Assembly: GCF_019428685.1 (NCBI RefSeq)
Contig: NZ_CP080095.1
Span: 1,426,001 to 1,490,000, forward strand
DNA: 64,000 bases
Source: Paraburkholderia edwinii
Lineage (GTDB): Bacteria; Pseudomonadota; Gammaproteobacteria; Burkholderiales; Burkholderiaceae
Reading direction: 5' to 3'
Both the position numbers and the translations under genes were made by a program. The notes beneath the pieces were generated by a model. That model was not told where the DNA came from and searched no databases. It saw only the letters and a program-made list of their open reading frames with translations. Each line of letters opens with the position of its first letter. The first letter of the stretch is position 1. Positions 36,780 to 47,605 of the stretch are shown piece by piece.

Positions 36780-37039
36780 CGCGTGATGCGCTGAGATCGC
36801 AGCGCCGCCGCGGGGCGCAATCTTTCGGCTTCATTCCGGAATCTTTGCCAAACGTTACCGGTTAACTACCTGCCGGGTGTTCCGGATATTCCCGGGCGCC
36901 TCGACAGAAATGTGAACTCCGGGCGTGAGGCGGGGAACGTGAAGCGGGAAACATGAAACCGGAACGGGAACGATGGTCAGCGAACTTTACCGCCGGCCCG
37001 AACCCATTGCACCGCAAGTGCAAGTAAACGAAACGGACA

Positions 37040-39724
37040 ATGGATCAATTCGCCAAAGAGACTCTGCCAATCTCCCTCGAGGAGGAAATGCGCCGCTCGT
37101 ACATCGAGTACGCGATGAGCGTGATCGTGGGGCGCGCACTTCCCGATGTCCGCGACGGACTGAAGCCGGTGCACCGCCGCGTGCTCTTCGCGATGCACGA
37201 GCTGAACAACGACTGGAACCGCGCGTACAAGAAGTCGGCGCGTATTGTCGGCGACGTCATCGGTAAATATCACCCCCACGGCGATACCGCGGTCTACGAC
37301 ACGATCGTCCGGATGGCGCAGGATTTCTCGCTGCGCTACATGCTCGTCGACGGGCAGGGCAATTTCGGTTCGGTCGACGGCGACAACGCCGCGGCGATGC
37401 GGTACACCGAAATCCGTATGGCGAAGATCGGCCACGAGCTGCTCGCCGACATCGATAAGGAAACCGTCGATTTCCAGCCGAACTACGACGGTAGCGAAAA
37501 CGAGCCGGCCATTCTGCCGGCGCGCATCCCGAATCTGCTGATCAACGGCTCGTCCGGCATCGCGGTCGGGATGGCCACCAATATCCCGCCGCACAACCTC
37601 AACGAAATCGTCGATGCCTGCCTGCATCTGCTGAAGAACCCGGAAGCGACGATCGACGAGCTGATCGAGATCGTGCCGGCGCCGGACTTCCCGACGGCCG
37701 GCATCATTTACGGTGTCTCGGGCGTGCGCGACGGCTATCGCACGGGCCGTGGCCGCGTCGTGATGCGCGCGCTCACGCATTTCGAGGAAATCGACCGCGG
37801 TCAGCGCATGGCGATTATCGTCGACGAGCTGCCGTATCAGGTGAACAAGCGGTCGCTCCTCGAGCGCATCGCCGAGCTCGTCAACGAGAAGAAGCTCGAA
37901 GGCATTTCCGACATTCGCGACGAGTCCGACAAGAGCGGCATGCGCGTCGTGATCGAGCTGAAGCGCGGCGAAGTGCCCGAGGTCATTCTCAATAATCTGT
38001 ACAAGGCGACGCAGCTGCAGGATACGTTCGGCATGAACATGGTCGCGCTCGTCGACGGCCAGCCGAAGCTGCTGAACCTGAAGGAAATGCTCACGCATTT
38101 CCTGGCGCATCGCCGCGAAGTGCTGACGCGGCGCACGATCTACGAACTGCGTAAGGCGCGCGAACGCGGCCACGTGCTCGAAGGTCTGGCGGTCGCGCTC
38201 GCGAACATCGACGAGTTCATCAACATCATCAAGGCCGCGCCGACGCCGCCGATCGCGAAGCAGGAGTTGATGGCCCGCTCGTGGGATTCGTCGCTCGTTC
38301 GCGAGATGCTGCAGCGCGCGGAAACCGAAAACGCGTCAGCAGGCGGCCGCGAGGCTTACCGTCCGGAAGGGCTGAACCCGACGTTCGGCATGCAGGGCGA
38401 CGGGCTGTACCGGCTGTCGGATACGCAGGCGCAGGAAATCCTGCAGATGCGGCTGCAACGCCTCACGGGTCTCGAGCAGGACAAGATCATCGGCGAGTAT
38501 CGCGAGGTGATGGCGCAGATCGCCGATCTGCTCGACATCCTCGCGAGGCCGGAGCGCATTGCGGCGATTATCGTCGACGAACTTACGTCGATCAGGAGCG
38601 AATTCGGTGACGCGCGCCGCTCGAAGATCGAGATGAACGCCACCGAGCTGAACACCGAAGACCTGATCACGCCGCAGGACATGGTCGTCACGATGTCGCA
38701 CGCCGGGTACGTGAAATCGCAGCCGTTGTCGGAATATCGCGCCCAGAAGCGCGGAGGTCGCGGCAAACAGGCGACGTCGATGAAGGAAGACGACTGGATC
38801 GACTCGCTCTTCATCGCGAACACGCACGACCACATCCTGTGCTTCTCGAACCGCGGCCGCGTCTACTGGGTGAAGGTTTATGAAGTGCCGCAGGGCTCGC
38901 GCAATTCGCGCGGCCGGCCGATCGTCAATATGTTCCCGCTGCAGGAAGGCGAGAAGATCACGGTCGTGCTGCCGGTCAAGGAGTTTTCGGCCGACAAGTA
39001 CGTGTTCATGGCGACCGCACTCGGCACGGTCAAGAAAACGCCGCTCGAGCAGTTCAGCCGTCCGCTGCGCAAGGGTATTATCGCGGTCGGCCTCGACGAC
39101 GGCGACTACCTGATCGGCGCGGCAATCACGGACGGCGAGCACGACGTGATGCTGTTCTCCGATTCGGGCAAGGCGGTGCGCTTCGACGAAAACGATGTCC
39201 GGCCGATGGGTCGCGAAGCGCGCGGCGTACGCGGCATGCAACTTGACGAAGGGCAGCGGGTCATCGCCCTCCTCGTTGCGGGCGATGAAACGGAGTCGGT
39301 GCTGACCGCGACCGAGAATGGGTACGGCAAGCGTACGCCGATCACCGAGTACACGCGCCATGGCCGCGGCACGAAGGGCATGATTGCGATCCAGACGTCG
39401 GAGCGTAACGGCAAGGTGGTCGCCGCGACGCTGGTCGATCCGGAAGCGCAGATCATGTTGATCACCGATACCGGCGTGTTGATCCGCACGCGTGTGTCGG
39501 AGATCCGTGAAATGGGCCGTGCGACGCAAGGTGTTACACTCATCAGCCTTGATGAGGGCACGAAGCTGTCGGGTCTGCAGCATATCGCCGAGGCGGAAGC
39601 AGACGTAGACGGCGACGCTGACGGTACGAACGGCGGCGTGGCCGGCAGCGCGGCGAACGGCGAAGCCGACGAAGGCGGCGGCAACGGCGATGACGGTTCA
39701 GACGACGGCAGCGTATCAAGCTAA
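37040..39724 (+). CDS. gyrA: DNA gyrase subunit A
   Basis: An 894-residue breakage-reunion subunit that introduces negative supercoils with GyrB. Catalytic Y122 is present ([10 protein letters not shown]). The quinolone-resistance region reads [10 protein letters not shown], with Thr83 and Asp87; Thr83 rather than Ser is, to my knowledge, the normal Burkholderia residue. The GyrA box is at residues 569-575 as QKRGGRG, followed by the six-bladed DNA-wrapping C-terminal domain. The last ~45 residues are an Asp/Glu/Gly-rich acidic tail ([17 protein letters not shown]). No Shine-Dalgarno is evident at the ATG. It opens the gyrA-to-rfaD gene run. Confidence 0.98.
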   Translation: MDQFAKETLPISLEEEMRRSYIEYAMSVIVGRALPDVRDGLKPVHRRVLFAMHELNNDWNRAYKKSARIVGDVIGKYHPHGDTAVYDTIVRMAQDFSLRYMLVDGQGNFGSVDGDNAAAMRYTEIRMAKIGHELLADIDKETVDFQPNYDGSENEPAILPARIPNLLINGSSGIAVGMATNIPPHNLNEIVDACLHLLKNPEATIDELIEIVPAPDFPTAGIIYGVSGVRDGYRTGRGRVVMRALTHFEEIDRGQRMAIIVDELPYQVNKRSLLERIAELVNEKKLEGISDIRDESDKSGMRVVIELKRGEVPEVILNNLYKATQLQDTFGMNMVALVDGQPKLLNLKEMLTHFLAHRREVLTRRTIYELRKARERGHVLEGLAVALANIDEFINIIKAAPTPPIAKQELMARSWDSSLVREMLQRAETENASAGGREAYRPEGLNPTFGMQGDGLYRLSDTQAQEILQMRLQRLTGLEQDKIIGEYREVMAQIADLLDILARPERIAAIIVDELTSIRSEFGDARRSKIEMNATELNTEDLITPQDMVVTMSHAGYVKSQPLSEYRAQKRGGRGKQATSMKEDDWIDSLFIANTHDHILCFSNRGRVYWVKVYEVPQGSRNSRGRPIVNMFPLQEGEKITVVLPVKEFSADKYVFMATALGTVKKTPLEQFSRPLRKGIIAVGLDDGDYLIGAAITDGEHDVMLFSDSGKAVRFDENDVRPMGREARGVRGMQLDEGQRVIALLVAGDETESVLTATENGYGKRTPITEYTRHGRGTKGMIAIQTSERNGKVVAATLVDPEAQIMLITDTGVLIRTRVSEIREMGRATQGVTLISLDEGTKLSGLQHIAEAEADVDGDADGTNGGVAGSAANGEADEGGGNGDDGSDDGSVSS

Positions 39725-39756
39725 ACCCGGAAGCTGAACACGGAAGCTAAACCCGG
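39718..39756 (+). repeat. 13-bp tandem triplicate spanning the gyrA stop
   Basis: Three copies of aagctaaacccgg (39718-39730, 39731-39743 with two changes, 39744-39756). The first contains the gyrA TAA stop codon. Confidence 0.9.
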
Positions 39757-39967
39757 AGCCAAGCCGCGGAACCGACCTGCACATTTGGGTGGGGCCGCGG
39801 CTGAACTTGAACTACCGGCCGAGCTGCGAGTCGACCCCCCGGTCTGGCCTGCACGGATGCTTTCCTCGTAACGAGTATGAACCGCACGGGCGTGAGCCCG
39901 CGCATCGGATGGGCCGATGCGCGATCCGCGCGGCGGGCATGTAACCCATTTCTTTCAGGGAGTAGTG

Positions 39968-40597
39968 ATGCAAAAACGATTCAAACTGTGGATGATGCTG
40001 GCCGCTTTCGTGCCGACCTTCGCGATGGCGCAGGCGCTGCAGAATCAGCAGCCGGCACCGGGCGCAGCCGCTCCCGCAGCGCCGGCAGCCGCGCCGATCG
40101 ATCCGGCCAAGCAGGCCGCGATCAAGAACCTGCTTGACGCAATCGACGCGCAAAAGCTCGTCGGTGCGATCGGCAACAGCGCGCAGATGCAGGCGAAGCA
40201 GCTCGTGCCGGCCATCCTGTCGGACGCGCTGTCTGAAAACAAGACGATGACGGACAAGCAGAAGCAGGCATCGGTGCCGACGCTGCAGAAGAATGCTGTG
40301 CCGAAGCTTGTCGACTCCGCAGGCCAGGTGTTCGCGACGGACTCGTTCCGCCAGGACGCGATGCAGGCGCAGTACGACGCGTACGCGAAGTACTACACGA
40401 CGGCTGAAATCAACGACCTGACCGCGTTCTACAAGAGCCCGACGGGCCGCAAGTTCATCCAGGTGCAAGACCAGGTGGGCCGCGACGTCGTGAACGGTCT
40501 GATGCAGAAGTACATGCCGCAATCGATCAAGGCAACGCGCGATCAGGCGGACAAGGAAGTCGCATCGGTTTCCTCGGCCAAGCCGGGCGCCAAGTAA
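39968..40597 (+). CDS. secreted DUF2059-domain protein
   Basis: A 209-residue protein with a signal peptide (MQKRFKLWMMLAAFVPTFAMAQ, cleavage after about residue 21), an Ala/Pro-rich linker and a DUF2059 region. The typical hallmark is the stretch after AKYYTTAEINDLTAFYKSPTGRK, near residues 138-160. The frame is open 17 codons upstream, but GGGAG sits just before ATG 39968. DUF2059 proteins are periplasmic and of unknown role; this gene between gyrA and serC is a usual Burkholderia arrangement. Confidence 0.88.
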   Translation: MQKRFKLWMMLAAFVPTFAMAQALQNQQPAPGAAAPAAPAAAPIDPAKQAAIKNLLDAIDAQKLVGAIGNSAQMQAKQLVPAILSDALSENKTMTDKQKQASVPTLQKNAVPKLVDSAGQVFATDSFRQDAMQAQYDAYAKYYTTAEINDLTAFYKSPTGRKFIQVQDQVGRDVVNGLMQKYMPQSIKATRDQADKEVASVSSAKPGAK

Positions 40598-40674
40598 GCC
40601 CAGGCGAGCTTATTGGGCTCATAGGCTCAGCTGACGCCGCCGCCGGAATGGCGGGTTCCCGGCGTCGATGCGAT

Positions 40675-40716
40675 AATGGCCGTTTGCGCGAGCGCGCAGA
40701 CGGCCATTCTCTTTTT
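40675..40716 (+). terminator. Strong hairpin terminator between the DUF2059 gene and serC
   Basis: 16-bp arms 40675-40690 and 40693-40708 (one G-U pair, two-base loop) are followed by ctcttttt. It ends 54 bp before the serC ATG, so serC probably has its own promoter or the hairpin acts as an attenuator. Confidence 0.85.
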
Positions 40717-40769
40717 GGGCGCGAATCCGGTCTTTTATGCTCCGCGCGCCTGCTTCCGGAACTCTCACG

Positions 40770-41852
40770 ATGCGCGTCTTCAATTTCTCCGCCGGCCCTG
40801 CCGCCTTGCCCGAAGAAGTGCTGCGTCAAGCGGCCGACGAAATGCTCGACTGGCACGGCAGCGGCATGAGCGTGATGGAAATGAGCCATCGCGGCAAAGA
40901 GTTCATGGCGATCCACGACGAGGCGCTTGCCGATCTGCACGAGTTGCTCGCGATTCCGTCGAGCCATCAGATCCTGTTGCTGCAGGGTGGTGGTATTGGC
41001 GAAAACGCGATCGTGCCGATGAACCTGTTCGGCACGAAGCCGCGCGCCGATTTTGTGATCACCGGTTCGTGGTCGCAAAAGTCGCAGAAGGAAGCGAGCA
41101 AGTACGGCAGCGCGCACATTGCGGCGAGCGGCCAGACAGCGGACGGCTTCACGCGTGCGCCGGCGCGCGCCGAATGGCAGTTGTCCGACGATCCCGCTTA
41201 CGTGCATCTGTGCACGAACGAAACGATCCACGGTGTCGAGACGTTCGACATTCCCGATCTCGGCGATATTCCGCTCGTCGCCGATGCGTCGTCGCATATC
41301 CTGTCGCGCCCGATGGACGTCGCGAAGTACGGCGTGCTGTTCGGCGGCGCGCAGAAGAATATCGGCATCGCGGGCGTGACGGTCGTGATCGTCCGCGAGG
41401 ATCTGCTCGATCGCGCGATGCCGATCTGTCCGTCGGCGTTCGAATGGAAGACGGTCGCGCTCAACAATTCGATGTACAACACGCCGCCCACCTACGCGAT
41501 CTATATCGCCGGGCTCGTGTTCAAGTGGTTGAAGAAGCTCGGCGGCTTGCCCGCGATCGAAGCGCGCAATGTCGAAAAAGCGAAGTTGCTGTACGACACG
41601 ATCGACACCAGCAGCTTCTATCTGAACAAGGTCGAACGTGGCGCGCGGTCGCGGATGAACGTACCGTTCTTCCTCGCCGACGAATCGCGCAACGAAGCAT
41701 TCCTGGCCGGCGCTAAAGCGCGCGGGCTGGTGCAGCTGAAGGGCCACAAGTCCGTCGGCGGCATGCGGGCGTCAATCTACAACGCGGTGCCGCTCGAAGG
41801 CGTCAAGGCGCTGGTCGAGTACATGAAAGAGTTTGAACGGAAGGGCGCGTGA
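40770..41852 (+). CDS. serC: phosphoserine aminotransferase
   Basis: A 360-residue PLP enzyme that converts 3-phosphohydroxypyruvate to phosphoserine and also serves pyridoxal phosphate synthesis. The N-terminus [17 protein letters not shown] and [10 protein letters not shown] are typical, and the PLP lysine is K196 in GGAQKNIG. The frame is open 11 codons further upstream; I chose ATG 40770 because the family begins MxxxNFSAGP and GGAA precedes it. It heads the amino-acid portion of the cluster, 57 bp before pheA. Confidence 0.97.
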   Translation: MRVFNFSAGPAALPEEVLRQAADEMLDWHGSGMSVMEMSHRGKEFMAIHDEALADLHELLAIPSSHQILLLQGGGIGENAIVPMNLFGTKPRADFVITGSWSQKSQKEASKYGSAHIAASGQTADGFTRAPARAEWQLSDDPAYVHLCTNETIHGVETFDIPDLGDIPLVADASSHILSRPMDVAKYGVLFGGAQKNIGIAGVTVVIVREDLLDRAMPICPSAFEWKTVALNNSMYNTPPTYAIYIAGLVFKWLKKLGGLPAIEARNVEKAKLLYDTIDTSSFYLNKVERGARSRMNVPFFLADESRNEAFLAGAKARGLVQLKGHKSVGGMRASIYNAVPLEGVKALVEYMKEFERKGA

Positions 41853-41909
41853 CCGAAACTCCGGTTTTCGCGCACGCATGGGACGATACAGCCGTGGCAA
41901 GTCACTAGC

Positions 41910-42992
41910 ATGGACGACGAACTTAACTCACGACTCAAACCGCTGCGCGAGCGCATCGATGCGCTCGACGCGCAGTTGATCGCGCTGCTCAATCAGCGCG
42001 CCGCGGTCGCGCTCGAAGTGGGCGAGGTCAAAAAGCATTTCAACGCACCAGTGTTCCGCCCGGAACGCGAGCAGCAGGTCATCGCGCGGTTGCAGGAGAT
42101 GAGCGACGGACCGCTCGGCGGCGAGCATATCAGTGCCATCTGGCGCGAGATCATGGCCGCGAGCCGCGCGCTCGAAAAGAACATTCAGGTCGCGTTTCTC
42201 GGGCCGGTCGGCACGTACAGCGAGCAGGCGATGCACGAGTACTTCGGTCAGTCGATCGAAGGGCTCGCGTGTCCGTCGATCGACGAGGTGTTCCGCTCCG
42301 TTGAAGCGGGCGCCGCGGAATTCGGCGCCGTGCCGATCGAGAATTCGACCGAAGGGGCGGTGTCGCGCACGCTCGATCTGCTGCTCGAAACGCAGCTGCT
42401 GATCGGCGGCGAACTCGCGCTGCCGATCCATCACAACCTGATGACGCAAAGCGGCGATCTGACCGGCATCAAGCGCGTGTGTGCGCATCCGCAGGCGCTC
42501 GCGCAATGTCAGCGCTGGCTGGCCACGCATGCTCCGCATCTCGAGCGCCAGTCCGTGTCGAGCAACGCGGAAGGCGCGCGGCTTGCGGCGGCGGACCCGA
42601 CGGTCGCGGCGATCGCCGGCGACCGCGCGGCGACGCAATACGGCCTGCAGATCGCGTACTCGCTGATCCAGGACGACCCGCACAACCGCACGCGCTTCGT
42701 GATGATCGGCAAGCAGCCGACTGGGCCGAGCGGCTACGACAAGACGTCGCTGATCGTGTCGGTGGCGAACGAGCCGGGCGCGATGTTCAAGCTGCTCGAG
42801 CCGCTCGCGCGCCACGGCGTGTCGATGACGCGATTCGAGTCGCGCCCGGCGCGCGTCGGCACGTGGGAGTACTACTTCTATATCGATCTCGAAGGCCATC
42901 GCGACGATCCGTCGGTTTCGGCGGCGCTTATCGAGCTCGATCAGAAAGCGGCGTTCCTGAAGATTCTGGGCTCGTATCCGCGCGCACGCTAG
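41910..42992 (+). CDS. pheA: bifunctional chorismate mutase/prephenate dehydratase (P-protein)
   Basis: A 360-residue enzyme making phenylpyruvate from chorismate. Residues 1-90 are an AroQ-type chorismate mutase (LRERIDALDAQLIALLNQRAAV, with R and K catalytic positions). Residues about 92-270 are the prephenate dehydratase domain (FLGPVGTYSEQA, PIENSTEGAVSRTLDLL, TRFVMIG). Residues about 280-355 are an ACT domain with the Phe-binding ESRP motif, so feedback inhibition by phenylalanine is expected. No obvious Shine-Dalgarno. Between serC and hisC. Confidence 0.97.
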   Translation: MDDELNSRLKPLRERIDALDAQLIALLNQRAAVALEVGEVKKHFNAPVFRPEREQQVIARLQEMSDGPLGGEHISAIWREIMAASRALEKNIQVAFLGPVGTYSEQAMHEYFGQSIEGLACPSIDEVFRSVEAGAAEFGAVPIENSTEGAVSRTLDLLLETQLLIGGELALPIHHNLMTQSGDLTGIKRVCAHPQALAQCQRWLATHAPHLERQSVSSNAEGARLAAADPTVAAIAGDRAATQYGLQIAYSLIQDDPHNRTRFVMIGKQPTGPSGYDKTSLIVSVANEPGAMFKLLEPLARHGVSMTRFESRPARVGTWEYYFYIDLEGHRDDPSVSAALIELDQKAAFLKILGSYPRAR

Positions 42993-43181
42993 ACGGCTCA
43001 CGACTCATCGTTCGAGCGCGCGAAAGCGGCAAGGCGAGGCAAACGCCGATTCGCGCGCTGACGTATCTGCCAGGCTCGGATCACCAATACGGGCGCCGGC
43101 AGATCAGCAACATCGGGAAGGCGCCCACGCTGCGCCTCCCCCTTCATACAGATAGTCGACTCGTCGACCCGGAGATACCAC

Positions 43182-44294
43182 ATGACTACGACCTACGGCC
43201 CTTCTTACGTGCGCGCGATTGCACCTTACGTCGCCGGCAAGCCGATTTCGGAAGTCGCGCGTCAGTTCGGTCTCGACGAAGCCCGTATCGTCAAGCTCGC
43301 GTCGAATGAAAATCCGCTCGGCATGCCGGAGTCAGCGCAGCGCGCGATGGCGCAGGCGGCGAGCGAACTCGGCCGTTACCCCGATTCGAATGCGTTCGAA
43401 TTGAAAGAAGCGCTGTCTGCGTATTACGGCGTGCCGGCCGAATGGGTCACGCTCGGCAACGGCAGCAACGACATTCTCGAACTCGCCGCGCATGCATTCG
43501 TCGAGAAGAGCCAGTCGGTCGTGTACTCGCAGTACTCGTTCGCGGTCTATGCGCTGGCGACGCAAGGCCTTGGCGCGCGCGCGATCGTCGTGCCGGCCGT
43601 CAAATACGGCCACGATCTGGATGCGATGCTCGCGGCGATTGCCGACGATACGCGCCTCGTGTTCGTCGCGAACCCGAACAACCCGACTGGCACCTTCGTC
43701 GACGGTCCGACGCTCGAGGCGTTCCTCGACAAGGTGCCGCGCCATGTGGTGGTCGTGCTCGACGAGGCTTACACGGAATACCTGTCGGCGGAGAACCGTT
43801 ATGACTCGATCGGATGGGTGCGCCGTTATCCGAACCTGCTCGTATCGCGCACGTTCTCGAAGGCATTCGGCCTCGCGGGCTTGCGTGTCGGTTTTGCGAT
43901 CGCGCAGCCTGAGCTGACCGATCTGCTAAATCGCCTGCGCCAGCCTTTCAACGTGAATACGCTTGCGCAGGCCGCCGCTGTCGCGGCGCTCAACGACAAG
44001 CCGTTCCTCGAAAAGAGCGCGGCGCTCAACGCACAGGGTTACCGGCGCCTCACCGAGGCTTTCGACAAGCTCGGCCTCGAGTACGTGCCGTCGCATGGCA
44101 ATTTCGTGCTCGTGCGGGTCGGCAAGGACGACAGCGCCGGCGATCGCGTCAATCTGGAACTGCTGAAGCAGGGCGTGATCGTGCGTCCGGTCGGGAGCTA
44201 CGGTTTGCCGCAATGGCTGCGCGTGACGGTCGGCCTTCCGGAAGAAAACGAAGCATTTCTCGCGGCGCTCGAAAAGACGCTTGCTTCCGTCTGA
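43182..44294 (+). CDS. hisC: histidinol-phosphate/aromatic aminotransferase
   Basis: A 370-residue class I/II PLP aminotransferase. The PLP lysine is K227 (TFSKAFGLAG); NENPLG, GNGSNDIL, NPNNPTG and LRVTVG are family motifs. Good GGAGA before the ATG. The position between pheA and tyrA suggests the HisC2 role in Phe and Tyr synthesis in addition to, or instead of, histidine synthesis; a separate hisC in the his operon is normal in Burkholderia but is not in this window. Confidence 0.95.
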   Translation: MTTTYGPSYVRAIAPYVAGKPISEVARQFGLDEARIVKLASNENPLGMPESAQRAMAQAASELGRYPDSNAFELKEALSAYYGVPAEWVTLGNGSNDILELAAHAFVEKSQSVVYSQYSFAVYALATQGLGARAIVVPAVKYGHDLDAMLAAIADDTRLVFVANPNNPTGTFVDGPTLEAFLDKVPRHVVVVLDEAYTEYLSAENRYDSIGWVRRYPNLLVSRTFSKAFGLAGLRVGFAIAQPELTDLLNRLRQPFNVNTLAQAAAVAALNDKPFLEKSAALNAQGYRRLTEAFDKLGLEYVPSHGNFVLVRVGKDDSAGDRVNLELLKQGVIVRPVGSYGLPQWLRVTVGLPEENEAFLAALEKTLASV

Positions 44295-44373
44295 GCGATT
44301 GACTCCGATCCGCGCGCCGGCTGTCCCGGACATCTATCTCGACATCGACGGCGCGCTTTTTATCTGACCTCAA

Positions 44374-45363
44374 GTGGCTGCGTTCTCTTTTGACAAACTG
44401 GTAATTTTTGGCGTCGGCCTGATCGGCGGATCGCTGGCGCGTGCGCTACGCGAGCGCGGCGCGGCGGGCGGTGAATCAGGCGGTAAAGCGGTCGGCAACG
44501 CGGGCAGTAACGCAGGCGGCGGTGCGCGCAAGGTGATCGGCGTAGGCCGCACCACAGCGTCGAGCGCACGCGCGCTCGAGCTCGGCGTGATCGACGGCGC
44601 TGCCGCGCTCGACGACGACCGCGCGCTCGCCGATGCGCTTGCCGGCGCCGATGTGGTGCTGCTTGCCGCGCCGGTCGCGCAGACGCAGCCGCTGCTTGAG
44701 CGCATCGCGCCCTTCCTCGACGCGAGGACGATCGTCACCGATGCGGGCAGCACGAAAGCAGATGTCGTCGCGGCGGCGCGCGTGGCGCTCGGTGCGCGCA
44801 TCGCGCAGTTCGTGCCTGGGCATCCGATCGCGGGCCGCGAAGCGAGCGGCGTCGAAGCGGCCTTGCCCGATCTTTATGTCGACCGTAACGTAGTGCTGTG
44901 TCCGCTGCCGGAAAACGCAAAGGCGTCGGTCGAACGCATTGCCGATATGTGGCGCGCGACGGGCGCGACCGTGCATGAAATGGCGCCGCCGCAGCACGAT
45001 CGCGTGCTGGCGTCGGTGAGCCACCTGCCGCACGTGCTCGCGTTCGCGTACGTCGAGCAGATCCTGCAATCGCGAGACGCCGCGCTGCGCTTCGCGTTTG
45101 CGTCGGGCGGCTTTCGCGATTTCACGCGCATCGCCGCGTCGAGCCCGGAAATGTGGCGCGACATCTGCGTGGCGAACCGCGATGCGTTGCTAGAGGAAAT
45201 CGACAGCTACACTGCGGTTCTGGCCGCATTGCGCGCGGCGATCGAAGCCGGCGACGGCGCGTCGCTCGAAACGGTGTTCGCGCGCTCGCGCGCGGCGCGC
45301 GCGGACTGGCAGCACCGCGCGGCACAGCCGGCGGCCGCGAACGGCGGCGAATCATCGAAATAG
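44374..45363 (+). CDS. tyrA: prephenate dehydrogenase
   Basis: A 329-residue NAD(P)-dependent oxidative decarboxylase that produces 4-hydroxyphenylpyruvate for tyrosine. The Rossmann motif is GVGLIGGS at residues 13-20. [26 protein letters not shown] and [10 protein letters not shown] are typical TyrA blocks. Translation starts at GTG 44374 with no strong Shine-Dalgarno. Residues 29-51 are a Gly/Ala/Ser-rich insertion between the first Rossmann helix and the second strand, lengthening the usual loop by about 20 residues. Operon with hisC (79 bp) and aroA (107 bp). Confidence 0.95.
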   Translation: MAAFSFDKLVIFGVGLIGGSLARALRERGAAGGESGGKAVGNAGSNAGGGARKVIGVGRTTASSARALELGVIDGAAALDDDRALADALAGADVVLLAAPVAQTQPLLERIAPFLDARTIVTDAGSTKADVVAAARVALGARIAQFVPGHPIAGREASGVEAALPDLYVDRNVVLCPLPENAKASVERIADMWRATGATVHEMAPPQHDRVLASVSHLPHVLAFAYVEQILQSRDAALRFAFASGGFRDFTRIAASSPEMWRDICVANRDALLEEIDSYTAVLAALRAAIEAGDGASLETVFARSRAARADWQHRAAQPAAANGGESSK

Positions 45364-45470
45364 GCGGCGCAACAAGCAGCCAGCCAGCCGTCGAAGCGAG
45401 TAGTCGGAATGAGCTGTCGAAGCGGGCGCTGAATCAGCGTCGAAATAACAGAAAACTGGGACCACCCATC

Positions 45471-46775
45471 ATGGAACACCTCGATCTCGGACCGTTTTCC
45501 CGTGCGTCCGGCACGATCCGTTTGCCCGGCTCGAAGAGCATTTCGAATCGCGTGCTGCTGCTCGCGGCGCTGGCCGAGGGCGATACGACGATCACGAATC
45601 TGCTCGACTCGGACGACACGCGCGTGATGATCGCCGCGCTCGAAAAGCTCGGCGTGAAGTTGAAGCGCGACGGCGACGTGTGCGTCGTGACCGGCACGCG
45701 CGGCGCGTTCACCGCGAGAAACGCGGACCTCTTTCTGGGCAACGCGGGCACCGCGGTTCGTCCGCTGACGGCCGCGCTTGCGGTGAACGGCGGCGATTAC
45801 CGCGTGCACGGCGTGCCGCGCATGCATGAGCGGCCGATAGGCGACCTCGTCGACGGCTTGCGGCAAATCGGCGCGAAGATCGAATACGAGGAGAACGAAG
45901 GGTATCCGCCGCTGCGTATCCGCCCGGCGCAGATTGCCGTCGACGCGCCGATTCGCGTGCGCGGCGACGTGTCGAGCCAATTCCTGACGGCGCTGCTTAT
46001 GGCCTTGCCGCTCGTGCGCACCGAAAGCGGTGTGACCGTGGTGGAAATCGACGGCGAACTGATCTCGAAGCCGTATATCGAGATCACGATGAAGCTGATG
46101 GCGCGCTTCGGCATCGAGGTTCAGCGCGACGGCTGGCATCGTTTCACGGTGCCGGCGGGCGGGCGCTACCAGTCGCCGGGCACGATCATGGTCGAAGGCG
46201 ATGCGTCGTCGGCGTCGTATTTTCTGGCCGCCGGCGTGCTCGGCGGCGGGCCATTGCGCGTGGAAGGCGTCGGGCGCGCGAGCATCCAGGGAGACATCGG
46301 TTTCGCCGAAGCGCTGAACCGCATGGGCGCGAACGTGCTGATGGGCGAGGACTGGATCGAAGTGCGCGGCGTCGGCCGCGACGACGGCAAGCTCGAGCCG
46401 ATCGACATGGACTTCAACCTGATTCCGGATGCCGCGATGACCATCGCAGTCGCGGCGCTCTTCGCCGACGGCGCGACGACGTTGCGCAATATCGCCAGCT
46501 GGCGCGTCAAGGAAACCGACCGGCTTGCCGCGATGGCGACCGAATTGCGCAAGGTCGGCGCGGCGATCACGGAAGGCGACGATTACCTCGTCGTCGTGCC
46601 CCCCACGAAACTGACCCCCAACGCCGCCATCGATACCTATGACGATCACCGCATGGCGATGTGCTTTTCGCTCGTGAGCCTCGGCGGCGTGCCGGTGCGG
46701 ATCAACGACCCAAAGTGCGTCGCGAAGACTTTTCCCGATTATTTTGAGCGCTTTACCGCGCTCGCCCAGCCATAA
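45471..46775 (+). CDS. aroA: 3-phosphoshikimate 1-carboxyvinyltransferase (EPSP synthase)
   Basis: A 434-residue sixth enzyme of the shikimate pathway. The N-terminal [14 protein letters not shown] includes K22. [15 protein letters not shown] is the class I (glyphosate-sensitive type) PEP-binding motif; [13 protein letters not shown] and [14 protein letters not shown] complete the set. The frame is open far upstream over tyrA, but ATG 45471 starts the domain, with GGGA upstream. It supplies chorismate precursor for PheA and TyrA encoded just before. Confidence 0.97.
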   Translation: MEHLDLGPFSRASGTIRLPGSKSISNRVLLLAALAEGDTTITNLLDSDDTRVMIAALEKLGVKLKRDGDVCVVTGTRGAFTARNADLFLGNAGTAVRPLTAALAVNGGDYRVHGVPRMHERPIGDLVDGLRQIGAKIEYEENEGYPPLRIRPAQIAVDAPIRVRGDVSSQFLTALLMALPLVRTESGVTVVEIDGELISKPYIEITMKLMARFGIEVQRDGWHRFTVPAGGRYQSPGTIMVEGDASSASYFLAAGVLGGGPLRVEGVGRASIQGDIGFAEALNRMGANVLMGEDWIEVRGVGRDDGKLEPIDMDFNLIPDAAMTIAVAALFADGATTLRNIASWRVKETDRLAAMATELRKVGAAITEGDDYLVVVPPTKLTPNAAIDTYDDHRMAMCFSLVSLGGVPVRINDPKCVAKTFPDYFERFTALAQP

Positions 46776-46842
46776 CTTCGCGATAATTTTGCCGGGGCAT
46801 CGTGGTCCCACACGAACTGACGCGCGACTACTATTACATTAG

Positions 46843-47526
46843 ATGAAACCGACCCGTCCCTTTCACCAGACGCCCGTCATTACGATCGACGGCCCGACTG
46901 CCTCCGGAAAAGGCACCGTGGCCGCCCTGGTTGCCGCCCAGCTCGGCTTCCACCTGCTCGATAGCGGCGCGCTGTATCGACTCGCCGCGCTCGCGAGCAT
47001 CCGTTACACCATCGCGCCGGACGACGCCGATTCGCTTGCAAAACTGATCGACGATCTCCACATCACGTTCCGCGAAGGCATTGCGCAGCTCGACGGCGTC
47101 GACGTCTCGACCGAGATTCGAGCCGAAGAAATCGGCAATCGCGCCTCGGCGATCGCGATTCACGCGCCCGTGCGAGCCGCGCTGGTCGCGCGGCAGCGCG
47201 CGTTTCGCAAGGTGCCCGGGCTGGTCGCGGACGGCCGCGATATGGGCACCGTGATCTTCCCCGATGCGGGTCTGAAAGTGTTTCTGACGGCAAGCGTCGA
47301 GGCGCGCGCTGCGCGCCGGCATAAGCAATTGATCCAAAAAGGTTTTTCTGCTAATATGGATGACTTGCTTCGGGATTTGCGCGAACGCGACGAGCGCGAC
47401 AGCAAGCGTACCGCCGCGCCGCTCAAGCCTGCAGCGGATGCCAAGCTCCTCGATACCTCCACGCTGTCGATCGACGAAGCTGTCGATCAGGTGGTGCAGT
47501 GGTATCAATCGGATGTCAAAGCCTAG
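46843..47526 (+). CDS. cmk: cytidylate kinase
   Basis: A 227-residue kinase phosphorylating CMP and dCMP. The P-loop GPTASGKGT spans residues 17-25, and [22 protein letters not shown] and a C-terminal [12 protein letters not shown] are diagnostic. It lies between aroA and rpsA, a widely conserved proteobacterial arrangement. A ~200-bp leader separates it from rpsA. Confidence 0.97.
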   Translation: MKPTRPFHQTPVITIDGPTASGKGTVAALVAAQLGFHLLDSGALYRLAALASIRYTIAPDDADSLAKLIDDLHITFREGIAQLDGVDVSTEIRAEEIGNRASAIAIHAPVRAALVARQRAFRKVPGLVADGRDMGTVIFPDAGLKVFLTASVEARAARRHKQLIQKGFSANMDDLLRDLRERDERDSKRTAAPLKPAADAKLLDTSTLSIDEAVDQVVQWYQSDVKA

Positions 47527-47584
47527 GTCAGGGCTCAAAAATGGACCGGCAGCAACCCGCAGTAACCTGTACCAAGCAGTTGGT

Positions 47585-47605
47585 GTTCCGCTCGCACGGC
47601 GGAAC
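47585..47605 (+). promoter_or_regulatory. Hairpin in the rpsA leader
   Basis: gttccgc (47585-47591) pairs with gcggaac (47599-47605) in the cmk-rpsA gap, about 120 bp before rpsA. It is a candidate element of S1 autoregulation. Confidence 0.35.

Larger units (their letters stand above)
36367..37039. other. 673-bp intergenic region between the OmpA-family gene and gyrA
   Basis: Both flanking genes read outward, so this gap holds two divergent promoter regions. I see a TATACT box for the OmpA-family gene, a TAGAAT box for gyrA and a TTGCA/TGCAA dyad at 36668-36684. Open frames here are short, without ribosome-binding sites or family features. An sRNA is possible but not supported. Confidence 0.5.

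Noticed and set aside
36493..36820. Short frames between the OmpA-family gene and gyrA as small proteins
   Set aside because: No Shine-Dalgarno, no family features, and Arg/Ala-rich composition typical of random high-GC frames.
39718..39756. Repeat array as a possible CRISPR
   Set aside because: Units are contiguous 13-mers without spacers; no cas genes are present anywhere in the window.
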